Assembly: GCF_003752025.1 (NCBI RefSeq)
Contig: NZ_RJKR01000005.1
Location: 372,001 to 436,000, forward strand
Origin: Curtobacterium sp. PhB115
Lineage (GTDB): Bacteria > Actinomycetota > Actinomycetes > Actinomycetales > Microbacteriaceae
DNA length: 64,000 nt
Direction of reading: 5' to 3'
Position 1 is the stretch's first letter, and each line of letters opens with the position of its first letter. Below, in pieces: positions 24,660 to 32,949 of the stretch. The notes beneath the pieces are model-generated. The model worked only from the letters and a program-made list of their open reading frames with translations, did not search any database and was not told the origin of the DNA. The position numbers and the translations under genes are program-made.

Positions 24660-25517
24660 ATGGGCATCCGCATCGATCCGACACTCGAGTTCGTCTGGCG
24701 TGACCCCGGCACGGTGCAGCTCGGCGTCGATCCACCACGTGCAGTGGTCGCCGTCCCCACCACCGCCGAGGAACGCTTCCTCTGCGCCCTCCGTCGCGAG
24801 ACCGGCCGCGAAGCCCTGAACGGGTTGGCCGCTGCGTCCGGCTGCCGTCCCGAGGTCGCTGCCCGGGTGCTCGGTGCGGCGTCGCCCGCGGTGATCGACG
24901 TCCTGCCCGAGCCGCTGGAGCGTGTGGAGGTGCACGGCTCCGTGCCGCTCGCCGACACGGTGGCCGCGTTCCTGTCGGGCGAGGGGGTGACCGTCGTCCG
25001 GACGTCCTCGCCTCGCGGCGGTCCGGTCGAGCTGCCCGAGCTCGATCCGAGGCTCGCGGTGGTGGTGGCCGACCACGTCGTCGATCCGGCGCTCCGCGCC
25101 GCGTGGACCAGGCGAGGCGTGCCGCACCTGGCGGTGGTGGTGGGCGATGGACGCGTCCGTCTCGGGCCGTTCGTCGTGCCGGGCGCCGGCCCGTGCCTCC
25201 AGTGCGCGGAGTTCTGCCGGGCCGACGCCGATCCCGTCTGGCCGGCCGTCGCTTCGCAGATCTGGGGCCGTCCGGCCGCCCCGCTGTCACCGTGGCGCAC
25301 CGCCGCCGTGGCCGCGGCGGCGGCCAGGATGCTCGTCGAGCGGCTGCCCCTCCGCACACAGCGCGCCGACCCGGACCAGGTGGTGTTCGAGCGCGGAGAC
25401 CTGTCGGTCAGCCGTTCGCCGGTGCCGCCCCATCCACGGTGCGCGTGCCGAGCGCTGCCAGGAACCGACTCGGAGCCCGAGCTCCCCCACGCGTGGAGCC
25501 CTGTTGCGACCACGTGA
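24660..25517 (+). CDS. TOMM-type E1-like (ocin-ThiF-like) leader-peptide-binding protein, orphan
   Basis: A 285-residue protein resembling the E1-like partner of YcaO cyclodehydratases. The diagnostic parts are RLGPFVVPGAGPCLQC (168-182) and the C-terminal PHPRCACR (257-264), which together give four cysteines (179, 182, 261, 263) for one zinc. The Rossmann core is reduced: VVVADHVVDPALRAAW is its clearest strand-helix unit, and no ATP-binding GxGxxG is obvious. In thiazole/oxazole peptide pathways such proteins bind the precursor leader peptide. Here there is no YcaO or precursor gene beside it. It sits between DUF2342 and uvrD2, the place of Rv3196 in M. tuberculosis (from memory). Its 3' end overlaps uvrD2 by 110 bp. 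Confidence 0.75.
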   Translation: MGIRIDPTLEFVWRDPGTVQLGVDPPRAVVAVPTTAEERFLCALRRETGREALNGLAAASGCRPEVAARVLGAASPAVIDVLPEPLERVEVHGSVPLADTVAAFLSGEGVTVVRTSSPRGGPVELPELDPRLAVVVADHVVDPALRAAWTRRGVPHLAVVVGDGRVRLGPFVVPGAGPCLQCAEFCRADADPVWPAVASQIWGRPAAPLSPWRTAAVAAAAARMLVERLPLRTQRADPDQVVFERGDLSVSRSPVPPHPRCACRALPGTDSEPELPHAWSPVATT

Positions 25518-27261
25518 TCGTGACGCTGCGCCGGGCACGGGTCAACCCCACGTAGAACAGTCGGCGTTCCTCGTCGATCTCGGTGTCGGTGGTGGCGTGC
25601 GAGATCGGCAGCAGGCCCTCGGCAGCACCGGCGATCACCACGTTCGGCCACTCGAGACCCTTCGACGAGTGCAGGGTCGCGAGGGTGACCGCGTCGACCT
25701 CCGGCTCGTGGTGGGTCGCGGCCCGATCGACGAGGTCCTGCGTGAACTGCTGCATGGTGGTGCCGGCGGGAGCGTCCTCGGCGAGCCCCATGATCGCTTG
25801 CAGCGCCTCCCACTGCTCGCGGACGGCTCCGGTCCCCTCGGGCGCCGTGGGTGTCCAGCCGCTGACCTGCAGCACGAGCCGCACCCGGCGGGTGAGTTCG
25901 TCGTCGGTCTGGCGGATCGCTTCGCCGCGCATGTGGTGCACGGCGAGCTTGACCTCGGGTCGGTTGAAGAACCGGGTGCCGCCCTGCACCCGGTACGGGA
26001 TCCCGTTGCGGCCGAGCGCGGACTCCAGCGCGGCGGACTGCGCGCCGACGCGGAACAGCACGGCGCAGTCGCCGTAGGTCGCACCGGCGGCGACGAGTTC
26101 GGCGATCCGGCGGGCGATCGTCTGAGCCTCGTCCCCGTCGTGCACACAGGGCACGACGACCGGGTCCGGCCCGGGCTCCTGGGTCTGCGCGACGAGGTCG
26201 AGTGCCCCGGGTTGGCCGCGCATCAGGGCGTTCGCGGCGTACACGACCTCCTTGGTGGAGCGGTAGTTCCGTTCGAGCCGCAGGACCGATCCGCGGGGGA
26301 ACTCCGAGCCGAACCCGAGCAGGTAGTCGCTCGAGGCCCCGGCGAACGAGTAGATCGTCTGGCTCGCATCGCCGACGACGCACAGGTCGTCGCGCCCGCC
26401 GAGCCAGGCCCGGAGCAGGTCGTGCTGCACGGGCGAGACGTCCTGGTACTCGTCGACCACGAAGAACCGGTACTGCTGCCGGACGTACGAGGCCACCCGC
26501 GGCTCGGACTCGACCATTCCGAGGGTGGTGAGGAGGACGTCCTCGAAGTCGAGCTGCCGGCGGTCGTCCTTCAGACGCTCGTACGCCTTCATCAGGTCGA
26601 TCACCCGACGGGGCGAGGTGTCCCGCGGCATCACCCGGTCGGCGGCGGCGGCCTCGTACTCCTCGAGCGTGAGCATCTGCACCTTGCGCCACTCGACCTC
26701 AGCGGCCAGGTCACGGAGCACCGGGGTGTCGACCTGCATGCCGACGGTGTCCGCCGCGTGGGCGATCATGCGCCCCTTCGACTCGACGATCTTCGGCGCG
26801 TGTCCGCCCACGGTGTCCGGCCAGAAGTAGCTGAGCTGCGCCATCGCGGCGGCGTGGAAGGTGCGTGCCTGCACGGTGCCGGCGCCCAGCGATCGGAGTC
26901 GGGACCGCAGCTCCCCCGCTGCGCGGCTCGTGAAGGTCAGGGCGAGCACGTGGTTCGGCGCGTAGGTGCCGGTCGCGACGCCGTACGCGATCCGGTGCGT
27001 GATGGCACGGGTCTTGCCGGTCCCGGCGCCGGCCAGCACCGCCACGGGTCCGAGCAGTGTCCTGGCGACCGTGCGCTGTTCAGCGTCGAGCGCGGCGAGC
27101 AGTTCGTCGGGCGACGGCGGACGGACCTCGGCAGGAATGCCCGAGCGGGCCGAACCAGCGCCAGCGCCAGCGGCCGAACGAGCGCCGGCGCCCGAATCAG
27201 CGCCAGCGCCAGCGGCCGAACCGGAGCCAGCCGGCACCGGACCGCGACCAGCGGTGTTCAC
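25408..27261 (-). CDS. UvrD2-like superfamily 1 DNA helicase
   Basis: A 617-residue SF1A helicase. Motifs: Walker A AGAGTGKT (77-84), TFTSRAAGEL, motif II VVDEYQDVSP, GDASQTIYSFAGA, RLERNYRSTKEVV, and LHSSKGLEWPNV with VGLTRAR near the end. It stops soon after the last helicase motif, so the C-terminal HRDC and cysteine domains of mycobacterial UvrD2 are missing. The first 45 residues are Ala/Gly/Ser repeats. The GTG start overlaps the nudC stop by four bases, so nudC-uvrD2 is an operon. It unwinds 3'-tailed DNA in repair. Its last 110 bp are antisense to the end of the E1-like gene. Confidence 0.92.
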   Translation of the reverse strand: MNTAGRGPVPAGSGSAAGAGADSGAGARSAAGAGAGSARSGIPAEVRPPSPDELLAALDAEQRTVARTLLGPVAVLAGAGTGKTRAITHRIAYGVATGTYAPNHVLALTFTSRAAGELRSRLRSLGAGTVQARTFHAAAMAQLSYFWPDTVGGHAPKIVESKGRMIAHAADTVGMQVDTPVLRDLAAEVEWRKVQMLTLEEYEAAAADRVMPRDTSPRRVIDLMKAYERLKDDRRQLDFEDVLLTTLGMVESEPRVASYVRQQYRFFVVDEYQDVSPVQHDLLRAWLGGRDDLCVVGDASQTIYSFAGASSDYLLGFGSEFPRGSVLRLERNYRSTKEVVYAANALMRGQPGALDLVAQTQEPGPDPVVVPCVHDGDEAQTIARRIAELVAAGATYGDCAVLFRVGAQSAALESALGRNGIPYRVQGGTRFFNRPEVKLAVHHMRGEAIRQTDDELTRRVRLVLQVSGWTPTAPEGTGAVREQWEALQAIMGLAEDAPAGTTMQQFTQDLVDRAATHHEPEVDAVTLATLHSSKGLEWPNVVIAGAAEGLLPISHATTDTEIDEERRLFYVGLTRARRSVTITWSQQGSTRGGARAPSRFLAALGTRTVDGAAPANG

Positions 27262-28193
27262 GGCAGGTCCAGCGGGCCGCCGTACCACTCCTCGATGATG
27301 GCGCGGGCGATCGAGGTGCGACCCGGCAGCAGCAGGGTGTCGCCCGCACGCTCGCGGATCTCGTCGCGCGAGAACCAGCGGACGTCGAGGATCTCCACCC
27401 CGTCCGGCCGGGCGGTCGACGGGTCGCCGTCCACCGCACGGGCGCGGAAGCCGACCATCAGCGAGGCGGGGAACGGCCACGGCTGCGAGCCGAGGTACTC
27501 CGGCTCCTCGACGTGCACGCCCGACTCCTCGAAGACCTCGCGGCGGACGGCGTCCTCCAGCGACTCCCCCGGTTCGACGAACCCGGCGAGCAGCGAGTAC
27601 CGGTTCGCGTCCCACGCCGCGTTCGAGCCGAGCAGGATCCGGTCGTCGGCGTCGACGACGCCGACGATGATCGCCGCGTCGGTGCGCGGGAAGTGTTCGT
27701 GCCCCTCGGGGTCGCGGCGCACCCAACCCCCGGTGACGACGGCCGTCGCCGAACCGGTGCGGGGCGAGAACCCGTGCACGGCGTGCCAGTTCGCCATCGC
27801 GACGGCCTCCACCGCCAGACCCTGGTCGCGCGGGGACAGCTCGGTGCCGAACATGCGGAGGCTCTCCCAGGCGTGGTCCGACGGCTCGATGGCCGCGGCG
27901 GTCGCGGCGTCGACGAAGGCTGCGACGAAGCGGGTGCCGGCCGGGGCGTCGGCAGCGTCCGACACGGCACGGCCGAGGTACAGCGTCACCGTGCCCTCCG
28001 GGATCTCGGCAGCGGTCACGAACCGGAGGGCGCCGTCGGCGTTCCGGAGCATCTCGGCGCCGTGGACCGGCAGGTACCGGGTCGCGGGGTCCTCGCGGAG
28101 GACGCGCTCGAGGTCTTCCGTCGTGCGGAACTCGGCATCGCGGTCGAGTTCGTTGCGGGAGAGCGGGAGCCGGGCGGCGAACTCGACGGTCAC
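27258..28193 (-). CDS. nudC: NudC-type NAD(H) diphosphatase with cysteine-free zinc ribbon
   Basis: A 311-residue Nudix hydrolase that cleaves NADH (and in other bacteria removes NAD caps from RNA). The Nudix box spans 204-226 (GFVEPGES...REVFEESGV), and SQPWPFPAS (236-244) is the NADH-diphosphatase signature. The zinc-ribbon segment before it is still recognisable, but all four cysteines are gone: FSPRTG at 142-147 stands where FCxxCG is expected, and RRDPEGHEHFPR where RRCxxCGxEHFPR is expected. Activity is probably kept because the Nudix residues are intact. The GTG at 28191-28193 fits a GGAG site and the family start. Confidence 0.9.
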   Translation of the reverse strand: MTVEFAARLPLSRNELDRDAEFRTTEDLERVLREDPATRYLPVHGAEMLRNADGALRFVTAAEIPEGTVTLYLGRAVSDAADAPAGTRFVAAFVDAATAAAIEPSDHAWESLRMFGTELSPRDQGLAVEAVAMANWHAVHGFSPRTGSATAVVTGGWVRRDPEGHEHFPRTDAAIIVGVVDADDRILLGSNAAWDANRYSLLAGFVEPGESLEDAVRREVFEESGVHVEEPEYLGSQPWPFPASLMVGFRARAVDGDPSTARPDGVEILDVRWFSRDEIRERAGDTLLLPGRTSIARAIIEEWYGGPLDLP

Positions 28194-28284
28194 GGCAGAG
28201 GGCTCCTCGGTTCGAGTGCAGGGAAGGCGGTGCAGGAAGGCTTCGGGAACAGCGTGGCGTGCACCCGTGCACGTCCCACGCACC

Positions 28285-28290
28285 TACCCT
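28285..28290 (+). promoter_or_regulatory. -10 hexamer of the phosphotransferase-like gene (leaderless)
   Basis: TACCCT, 7 bases before the ATG at 28298. The spacing favours this ATG over one two codons upstream. Confidence 0.6.
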
Positions 28291-28297
28291 GATGGGC

Positions 28298-29296
28298 ATG
28301 GCGGGATCCCAGTTCACTCTAGCCGCGTTGGCGACGACGGCCGTTCCAGGTCTCCTCGTCACGGGCACGCGCACGCTCGGCTCGGCCGCGGCCGGCGACT
28401 ACGAATCTGCCCTCCTCCGCGACGCGGACGGCGTCGAGACGGTGATCCGTCGTCCCCGGAACCAGCGGGCGGAAGCCCGACAGTCGGCCGACCTCGTCGC
28501 GATCCGTGCGCTGAGCGCCGGGATCCGCACGCGCCTCCCGTTCGGCGTGGCCGAGTACCGCGGGCAGGCGCCGATCGGCTCGACCCGCGCCATCGTCACC
28601 ACGCGCTTGACGGGCTCGCACCCGACGCTCGCGTCGCTCGTGGAGCGCCCCAACCTCGCCACCAGCGTCGGCCGCGCCGTCGCCGCGATCCACCAGCTGC
28701 CGACGAGCTTCGTCTCCGACGCCGGTCTGCCGTCGCTCACCCCCTTCGAGGTGCTGCGCTCGGCCGTGTCCGTGATGGACCGCGCCGTCGCCACCAAGCT
28801 CGTCCCCGCGGCGCTCGTCGAACGCTGGGAGGGTGCGGCTCGCGACCAGCAGCTCTGGCAGTTCACGCCCACGGTCGTGCACGGCTCCCTCGGCACCGGT
28901 GCGTTGCTCGTCGACGGCGACGCGGTGAGCGGGATCCTCGACTGGGGCGAGCTGCGGCTCGGTGACCCGGCGAAGGACCTCGCATGGGTGCTCGCCGGCC
29001 GGAAGGACGCGTTCGACACCGTCCTCAGCGCGTACGAGGCGAACGGCGGCGGCCGCGACCGCCAGCTCGCGCAGCGTGCCCGGGTGCACCACGAGCTCGA
29101 GACGGCGCACTGGCTGCTGCACGGCGTGCAGGCGAAGAGTACCGAGGTCGTCGACGACGCCGTCGCGATGATGCACCGGCTGGTCGACGCGGTGCACGCG
29201 CCGAGTGCGGCGCCGCTCGGGTCGGTCTCGCCCGAGACGATGGAGATCGGCGAGGTCGAGCAGCTGCTGTCGTCGACCGAGCGCCGGCACGGCTGA
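28298..29296 (+). CDS. Aminoglycoside-phosphotransferase-fold protein with altered catalytic loop
   Basis: A 332-residue protein of the APH/choline kinase fold. The N-lobe has VETVIRRPRN; the C-lobe has HGSLGTGALLVDG (195-207) and GILDWGELRLGDPAKDLAW (212-230). In active members the catalytic loop reads HGDxxxxN; here the Asp is Ser197 and the Asn is not in place, while the metal-binding DW and GDP are kept. It may therefore be a pseudokinase or use a shifted residue. It is often labelled macrolide phosphotransferase in related genomes, but drug modification is not supported here. Single gene, convergent with adnB. Confidence 0.78.
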   Translation: MAGSQFTLAALATTAVPGLLVTGTRTLGSAAAGDYESALLRDADGVETVIRRPRNQRAEARQSADLVAIRALSAGIRTRLPFGVAEYRGQAPIGSTRAIVTTRLTGSHPTLASLVERPNLATSVGRAVAAIHQLPTSFVSDAGLPSLTPFEVLRSAVSVMDRAVATKLVPAALVERWEGAARDQQLWQFTPTVVHGSLGTGALLVDGDAVSGILDWGELRLGDPAKDLAWVLAGRKDAFDTVLSAYEANGGGRDRQLAQRARVHHELETAHWLLHGVQAKSTEVVDDAVAMMHRLVDAVHAPSAAPLGSVSPETMEIGEVEQLLSSTERRHG

Positions 29297-29335
29297 CGCC
29301 GTCTCGTTCCACGCCGTCTCGTTTCATAACGCCAC

Positions 29336-29460
29336 GCGGTGGTCACGACTCCCCGCTCAGTTCCGCCGAGCGGTCAGGATCTGTCGGTCGCAGGGTGTCC
29401 ACCCGACGGTTTGTGACCACTCGCTGTGCGTCCTGCGGTGTGTCGTGACCGATCCCGGCT
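29336..29460. repeat. Inverted GGTCACGAC / GACCACTCG motif cluster
   Basis: Contains GTGGTCACGACTC at 29339-29351, GTTTGTGACCACTCG at 29409-29423 and GTGTCGTGACC at 29440-29450. Related motifs recur at 55270, 55340, 57410 and 57468, always between genes. Confidence 0.5.
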
Positions 29461-29486
29461 GCCGCCCGGGCACGTGACGCGACCGC

Positions 29487-29531
29487 CTGGAGGCCCGGTG
29501 CCGGCCCGGCGGACCGGCACCGGGCCTCCAG
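29487..29531. terminator. GGAGGCCCGG-type hairpin between convergent genes
   Basis: CTGGAGGCCCGGTGCCGG and its exact reverse complement form an 18-bp stem with a 9-base loop, between the phosphotransferase-like gene and adnB. No U-tract. Confidence 0.75.
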
Positions 29532-29532
29532 G

Positions 29533-29664
29533 GCGGAGCACGACACGAGCGCGGCTCGACACGGGCGCGGCTCGACACGAGCGCAGCTCGACACGAGCGC
29601 GGCTCGACACGGGCGGAGCACGACACGAGCGCGGCACGACACGACACGAGCGGAGCACGACACG
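29533..29664. repeat. 16-bp tandem repeat
   Basis: Eight units of the form GCGCGGCTCGACACGA, alternating with GCGGAGCACGACACGG, directly after the hairpin. One unit carries an extra CGACA. It fills the rest of the gap before adnB and has no coding value. Confidence 0.9.
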
Positions 29665-29697
29665 GGCGCGGCGCGCCTTCCGCCCGACCGCGGGACG

Positions 29698-32600
29698 TCA
29701 GCCGATCGCCACCGACCACGCGCGCTCGAGCCCGGCACGGTCCAGCAGTTCCGTCGGACGCACCTCGAGGTCATCGGCGACGAAGTAGAACACCGCATCG
29801 ACCTGCTCGAGCGGGCGGCCGGTGAACTCGGCGTAGGCGACCCGGTAGAGCGCCAGCTGCAGCGTGCGGCGACGGAGGTCCTCGGCACCGGTCGGCGGCT
29901 TGCCCGTCTTCCAGTCGACGACCTCGGCGCGTCCGTCGATCTCGTAGACCGCGTCGAGCTTGCAGATCACGCTGTGGCCGAGGAACGGGATGTGGATCTC
30001 GCGCTCGACCTCCACCGGGGTCAGTCCGGCCCAGCGTGACCGCGCGAAGGTCGCCTGGAAGTCCGCCAGGCGCCGTGCGTCGTCGTCGGTGACCACGGCA
30101 TCCGGAGCGGCGTCGACGAGGTCGTCGGCATCGAGGTCGAGTTCGCCGTCCCAGACGTCGAGGGTCTCGAGCGCTCCCCCGTTGCCGGCGCGTCGCTCGA
30201 CCCACTGGTGGAACAGTGTCCCGAGGCGGGTCGCCCGGTACGGCCGCTCCGGCATCGGCCGACGCAGGCGTTCCGCCACGGCGCTGGGTTCGGTCAGGTA
30301 GTCCTTGAACCCCGAGGCGGGCACGCGGTGCGGCACGACGACGGCGTGCTTCGCGTTCCGCGTCGCCTGTCGTTCCGCGAGCAGCAGGTCGATGTCGGCG
30401 GCGTACCGACCGGAGGCGCCCGGGTTCGCGTTCCGCACCCGTTCGGCAGCCGCGAGCACCCGCGGCGCCCGCTGTCCGAACGGCACGTGCGGCCAGGACT
30501 GGGTCGCGCCGTCCTCGCCCATCGGGTTCTCGTCGTGCACCGTGGTCTCCGGGATCGCGGCACCGTCGATGACCTCGGCGTCGACCAGGTCTCGGAGGTA
30601 CCGGCTCGGCTCGGTCGGCTTGACCCCGCCGGCCCAGAACGACCCGGAAACGAGCAGGTCGTGCCGTGCACGGGTGAGCGCGACGTACGTGAGCCGTCGC
30701 TCCTCGTCCTCGTTGCGCGCCTTCACCTGTTCCTTGAACGCGTCGATCGCCGTGGTGACGTCCTTCTGGGTCTCCTGGCCGCGCCAGGCCAGGTCCGGCA
30801 GCTCGGCCGCGTCGCCGCGGAACTCGTACGGCAGGCGCCCGAACCCGATCCACCCCGACGAGCCCTCCAGCGGGCGGGCCGGCAACCCGCCCTCGACCAT
30901 GCGCGGCACCGCCACGGCGTCCCACTCGAGGCCCTTCGAACCGTGGATGGTCAGGATCTGGACGGTGCCGGCCTCGGGTTCCTCGGACCGCGGTCCCATG
31001 TCGTCGCGACGTGCCGCAGCGTCGATCCACCCCAGGAAGGACCCGAGGTCGGCGCGGTCGTCCGTCGACACGAACCCGGCGAGCTCGTCGATGAACGCGT
31101 CGAGGTACGCGCCGCTGCCCTGCTCGTGGGCCGCGACCTCGATGTCGAGGCGCATCTCCTGCACGACGAGGGTCACGAAGTCCACCAGGTCGCTACCGGC
31201 ACGCGACCGGAGCACCGCCAACTGCCCGCCGAGCTCCCGCATCCGGCTCCGGCCGGCGGCGGTGATTCCCTGCAGCGCACCGTGCTCGTCCGGCGCGGTC
31301 GCCACGAAGTCGAGGGCGTCGACGATCGAACCGTGCTCCCCCGCGGCGACGGACGCTCGGAAGGCCGCGGTCAGCTCGTCGTCGAGGCGCTGCTGGGTGT
31401 GGTCGCGCTGGAACAGCCACCGAGCGAGCTGGTGCAGCGCCGCGATGTCCGCCGCACCGACCCGCCAGCGCGCGCCGGCGAGCAGGCGGATGAGGTCGTT
31501 GCCCGCCGCGGGGTCGTGCAGCACCCGGAGGCACGCCACCAGGTCGACGATCTCCGGGCGCTGGAGCAGTCCGCCGGTGCCGAGCACGTGGAACGGCACC
31601 CCGCGTGCACCGAGCGCCCCGGTGAACGCGGCGAGGTCCTTCCGGGCACGCAGCAGCAGGGCCATCGAACCGCCGGGGTTGCGCTTCCGGTGGTCCTGGA
31701 ACCACACCGCGACCTCGTCCGCTTCTTCCGGCAGGGTCTCCGGGAAGACCACGCGCACCGTGCCGGCGTCGGCACCGGGTCGTGGTGAGAGTCGTTCGAC
31801 GGCGACTTCGGACGCATCCGAGAGCGGCGCGACGACGGCGTTCGCCCCGGCGAGGACGTCGACCGGGTTCCGCCAGCTCGTCGACAACGCGAAGGTGACG
31901 GGCCGCGGCGCGTCCGGATCGTCGCCGCCGAAGTCGCGCGGGAACCGGGCGAGGTTCGCGGCGCTCGCCCCACGGAACCCGTAGATGGACTGGTGCGGGT
32001 CCCCCACCGCCATCACCGAGTGCCCGCGGAACAGCCGCGCGAGGAACCGGGTCTGCACGACCGATGTGTCCTGGTACTCGTCGAGGAGCACCACGCGGAA
32101 CCGCTGCCGCAGCTCGGTCACGACCCGCGGCGCCGACTCGGCCGCGGCGAGCGCGAGCGCGATCTGGTCGGAGAACTCGACGAAGCCCCGGTCGACCTTC
32201 TGCCGACGGAACTCCGCGACGAGGTCGGCCAGTGGTTCGAGGCCCCCGATCGCGGCGACGGCGTCGGTGATCGCGCGGTACGGCTTGCCCCGGTTGCCGG
32301 GGAGCTCGAGGACCTCGGAGAACTCGGCGGCGAAGCGACGGAGCTGCTCCGGCTCGACGAGGTGCTCGGACGTCGTGCCGGCGAGTGCCACGACCGCGGC
32401 GGTGAGCGTGTCGACGTCGCGGTCGAGTCCGGCCAGCCGGTCGTCGCGCGCCGCCACGACCACGCGGCGCGCGAGTTGCCAGGCGGAGGGTTCGGTGAGC
32501 ACCTGGGACTCGCCGTCGCGTCCGACCAGCAGGGCGTTCTCACGGAAGACGGCGTTCGCGAACGCGTTGTAGGTCGACACGGTCGGCGCCTCGAACGCGT

Positions 32601-32949
32601 CGCCCGGGGTGATCAGCCCGACCGCCTCGAGTGCACGGATGCGGTCGTTGATGCGGACCGAGAGCTCGCCGGCGGCCTTGCGGGTGAAGGTGAGGCCGAG
32701 CACCTCGTCGGGGCGGACGAAGCCGTTCGCGAGCAGCCAGACCACGCGGGAGGCCATCGTCTCGGTCTTCCCGCTGCCGGCACCCGCGACGACGAGGGCC
32801 GGGGCGAGCGGGGACTCGATGACGGCGCGCTGCTGGGCCGTCGGGCGGGGACGCTCGAGCGCGTCGGCGATGGCGTCGGCGCCGTGCCGGACGGCAGCGG
32901 GCGCGGAGACAACAGCTGCCGTCGTGTCGGGCGCGGTCGTGTCGCTCAC
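29698..32949 (-). CDS. adnB: AdnB-type helicase-nuclease subunit
   Basis: A 1083-residue UvrD-family motor fused to a RecB-type nuclease. Motor motifs: Walker A AGAGSGKT (55-62), LTFTRKAAGEL, VVLLDEYQDTS, GDPHQSIYGFRGA, HGSKGLEWDAV and VALTRARHDL. The nuclease is at the C-terminus, with AVYEIDGRAEVVDWKTGKPP (about 1025), where Asp and the DWKTGK Lys form the active site. In mycobacteria AdnB carries the main motor of the AdnAB double-strand-break resection machine. The GTG start overlaps the adnA stop by four bases. No RecBCD or AddAB genes are seen in the window. Confidence 0.9.
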   Translation of the reverse strand: MSDTTAPDTTAAVVSAPAAVRHGADAIADALERPRPTAQQRAVIESPLAPALVVAGAGSGKTETMASRVVWLLANGFVRPDEVLGLTFTRKAAGELSVRINDRIRALEAVGLITPGDAFEAPTVSTYNAFANAVFRENALLVGRDGESQVLTEPSAWQLARRVVVAARDDRLAGLDRDVDTLTAAVVALAGTTSEHLVEPEQLRRFAAEFSEVLELPGNRGKPYRAITDAVAAIGGLEPLADLVAEFRRQKVDRGFVEFSDQIALALAAAESAPRVVTELRQRFRVVLLDEYQDTSVVQTRFLARLFRGHSVMAVGDPHQSIYGFRGASAANLARFPRDFGGDDPDAPRPVTFALSTSWRNPVDVLAGANAVVAPLSDASEVAVERLSPRPGADAGTVRVVFPETLPEEADEVAVWFQDHRKRNPGGSMALLLRARKDLAAFTGALGARGVPFHVLGTGGLLQRPEIVDLVACLRVLHDPAAGNDLIRLLAGARWRVGAADIAALHQLARWLFQRDHTQQRLDDELTAAFRASVAAGEHGSIVDALDFVATAPDEHGALQGITAAGRSRMRELGGQLAVLRSRAGSDLVDFVTLVVQEMRLDIEVAAHEQGSGAYLDAFIDELAGFVSTDDRADLGSFLGWIDAAARRDDMGPRSEEPEAGTVQILTIHGSKGLEWDAVAVPRMVEGGLPARPLEGSSGWIGFGRLPYEFRGDAAELPDLAWRGQETQKDVTTAIDAFKEQVKARNEDEERRLTYVALTRARHDLLVSGSFWAGGVKPTEPSRYLRDLVDAEVIDGAAIPETTVHDENPMGEDGATQSWPHVPFGQRAPRVLAAAERVRNANPGASGRYAADIDLLLAERQATRNAKHAVVVPHRVPASGFKDYLTEPSAVAERLRRPMPERPYRATRLGTLFHQWVERRAGNGGALETLDVWDGELDLDADDLVDAAPDAVVTDDDARRLADFQATFARSRWAGLTPVEVEREIHIPFLGHSVICKLDAVYEIDGRAEVVDWKTGKPPTGAEDLRRRTLQLALYRVAYAEFTGRPLEQVDAVFYFVADDLEVRPTELLDRAGLERAWSVAIG

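Noticed and set aside
28298..29296. Macrolide or aminoglycoside resistance gene
   Set aside because: The fold fits, but the catalytic Asp is Ser and the context is a conserved DNA-repair locus, so a resistance label would mislead.
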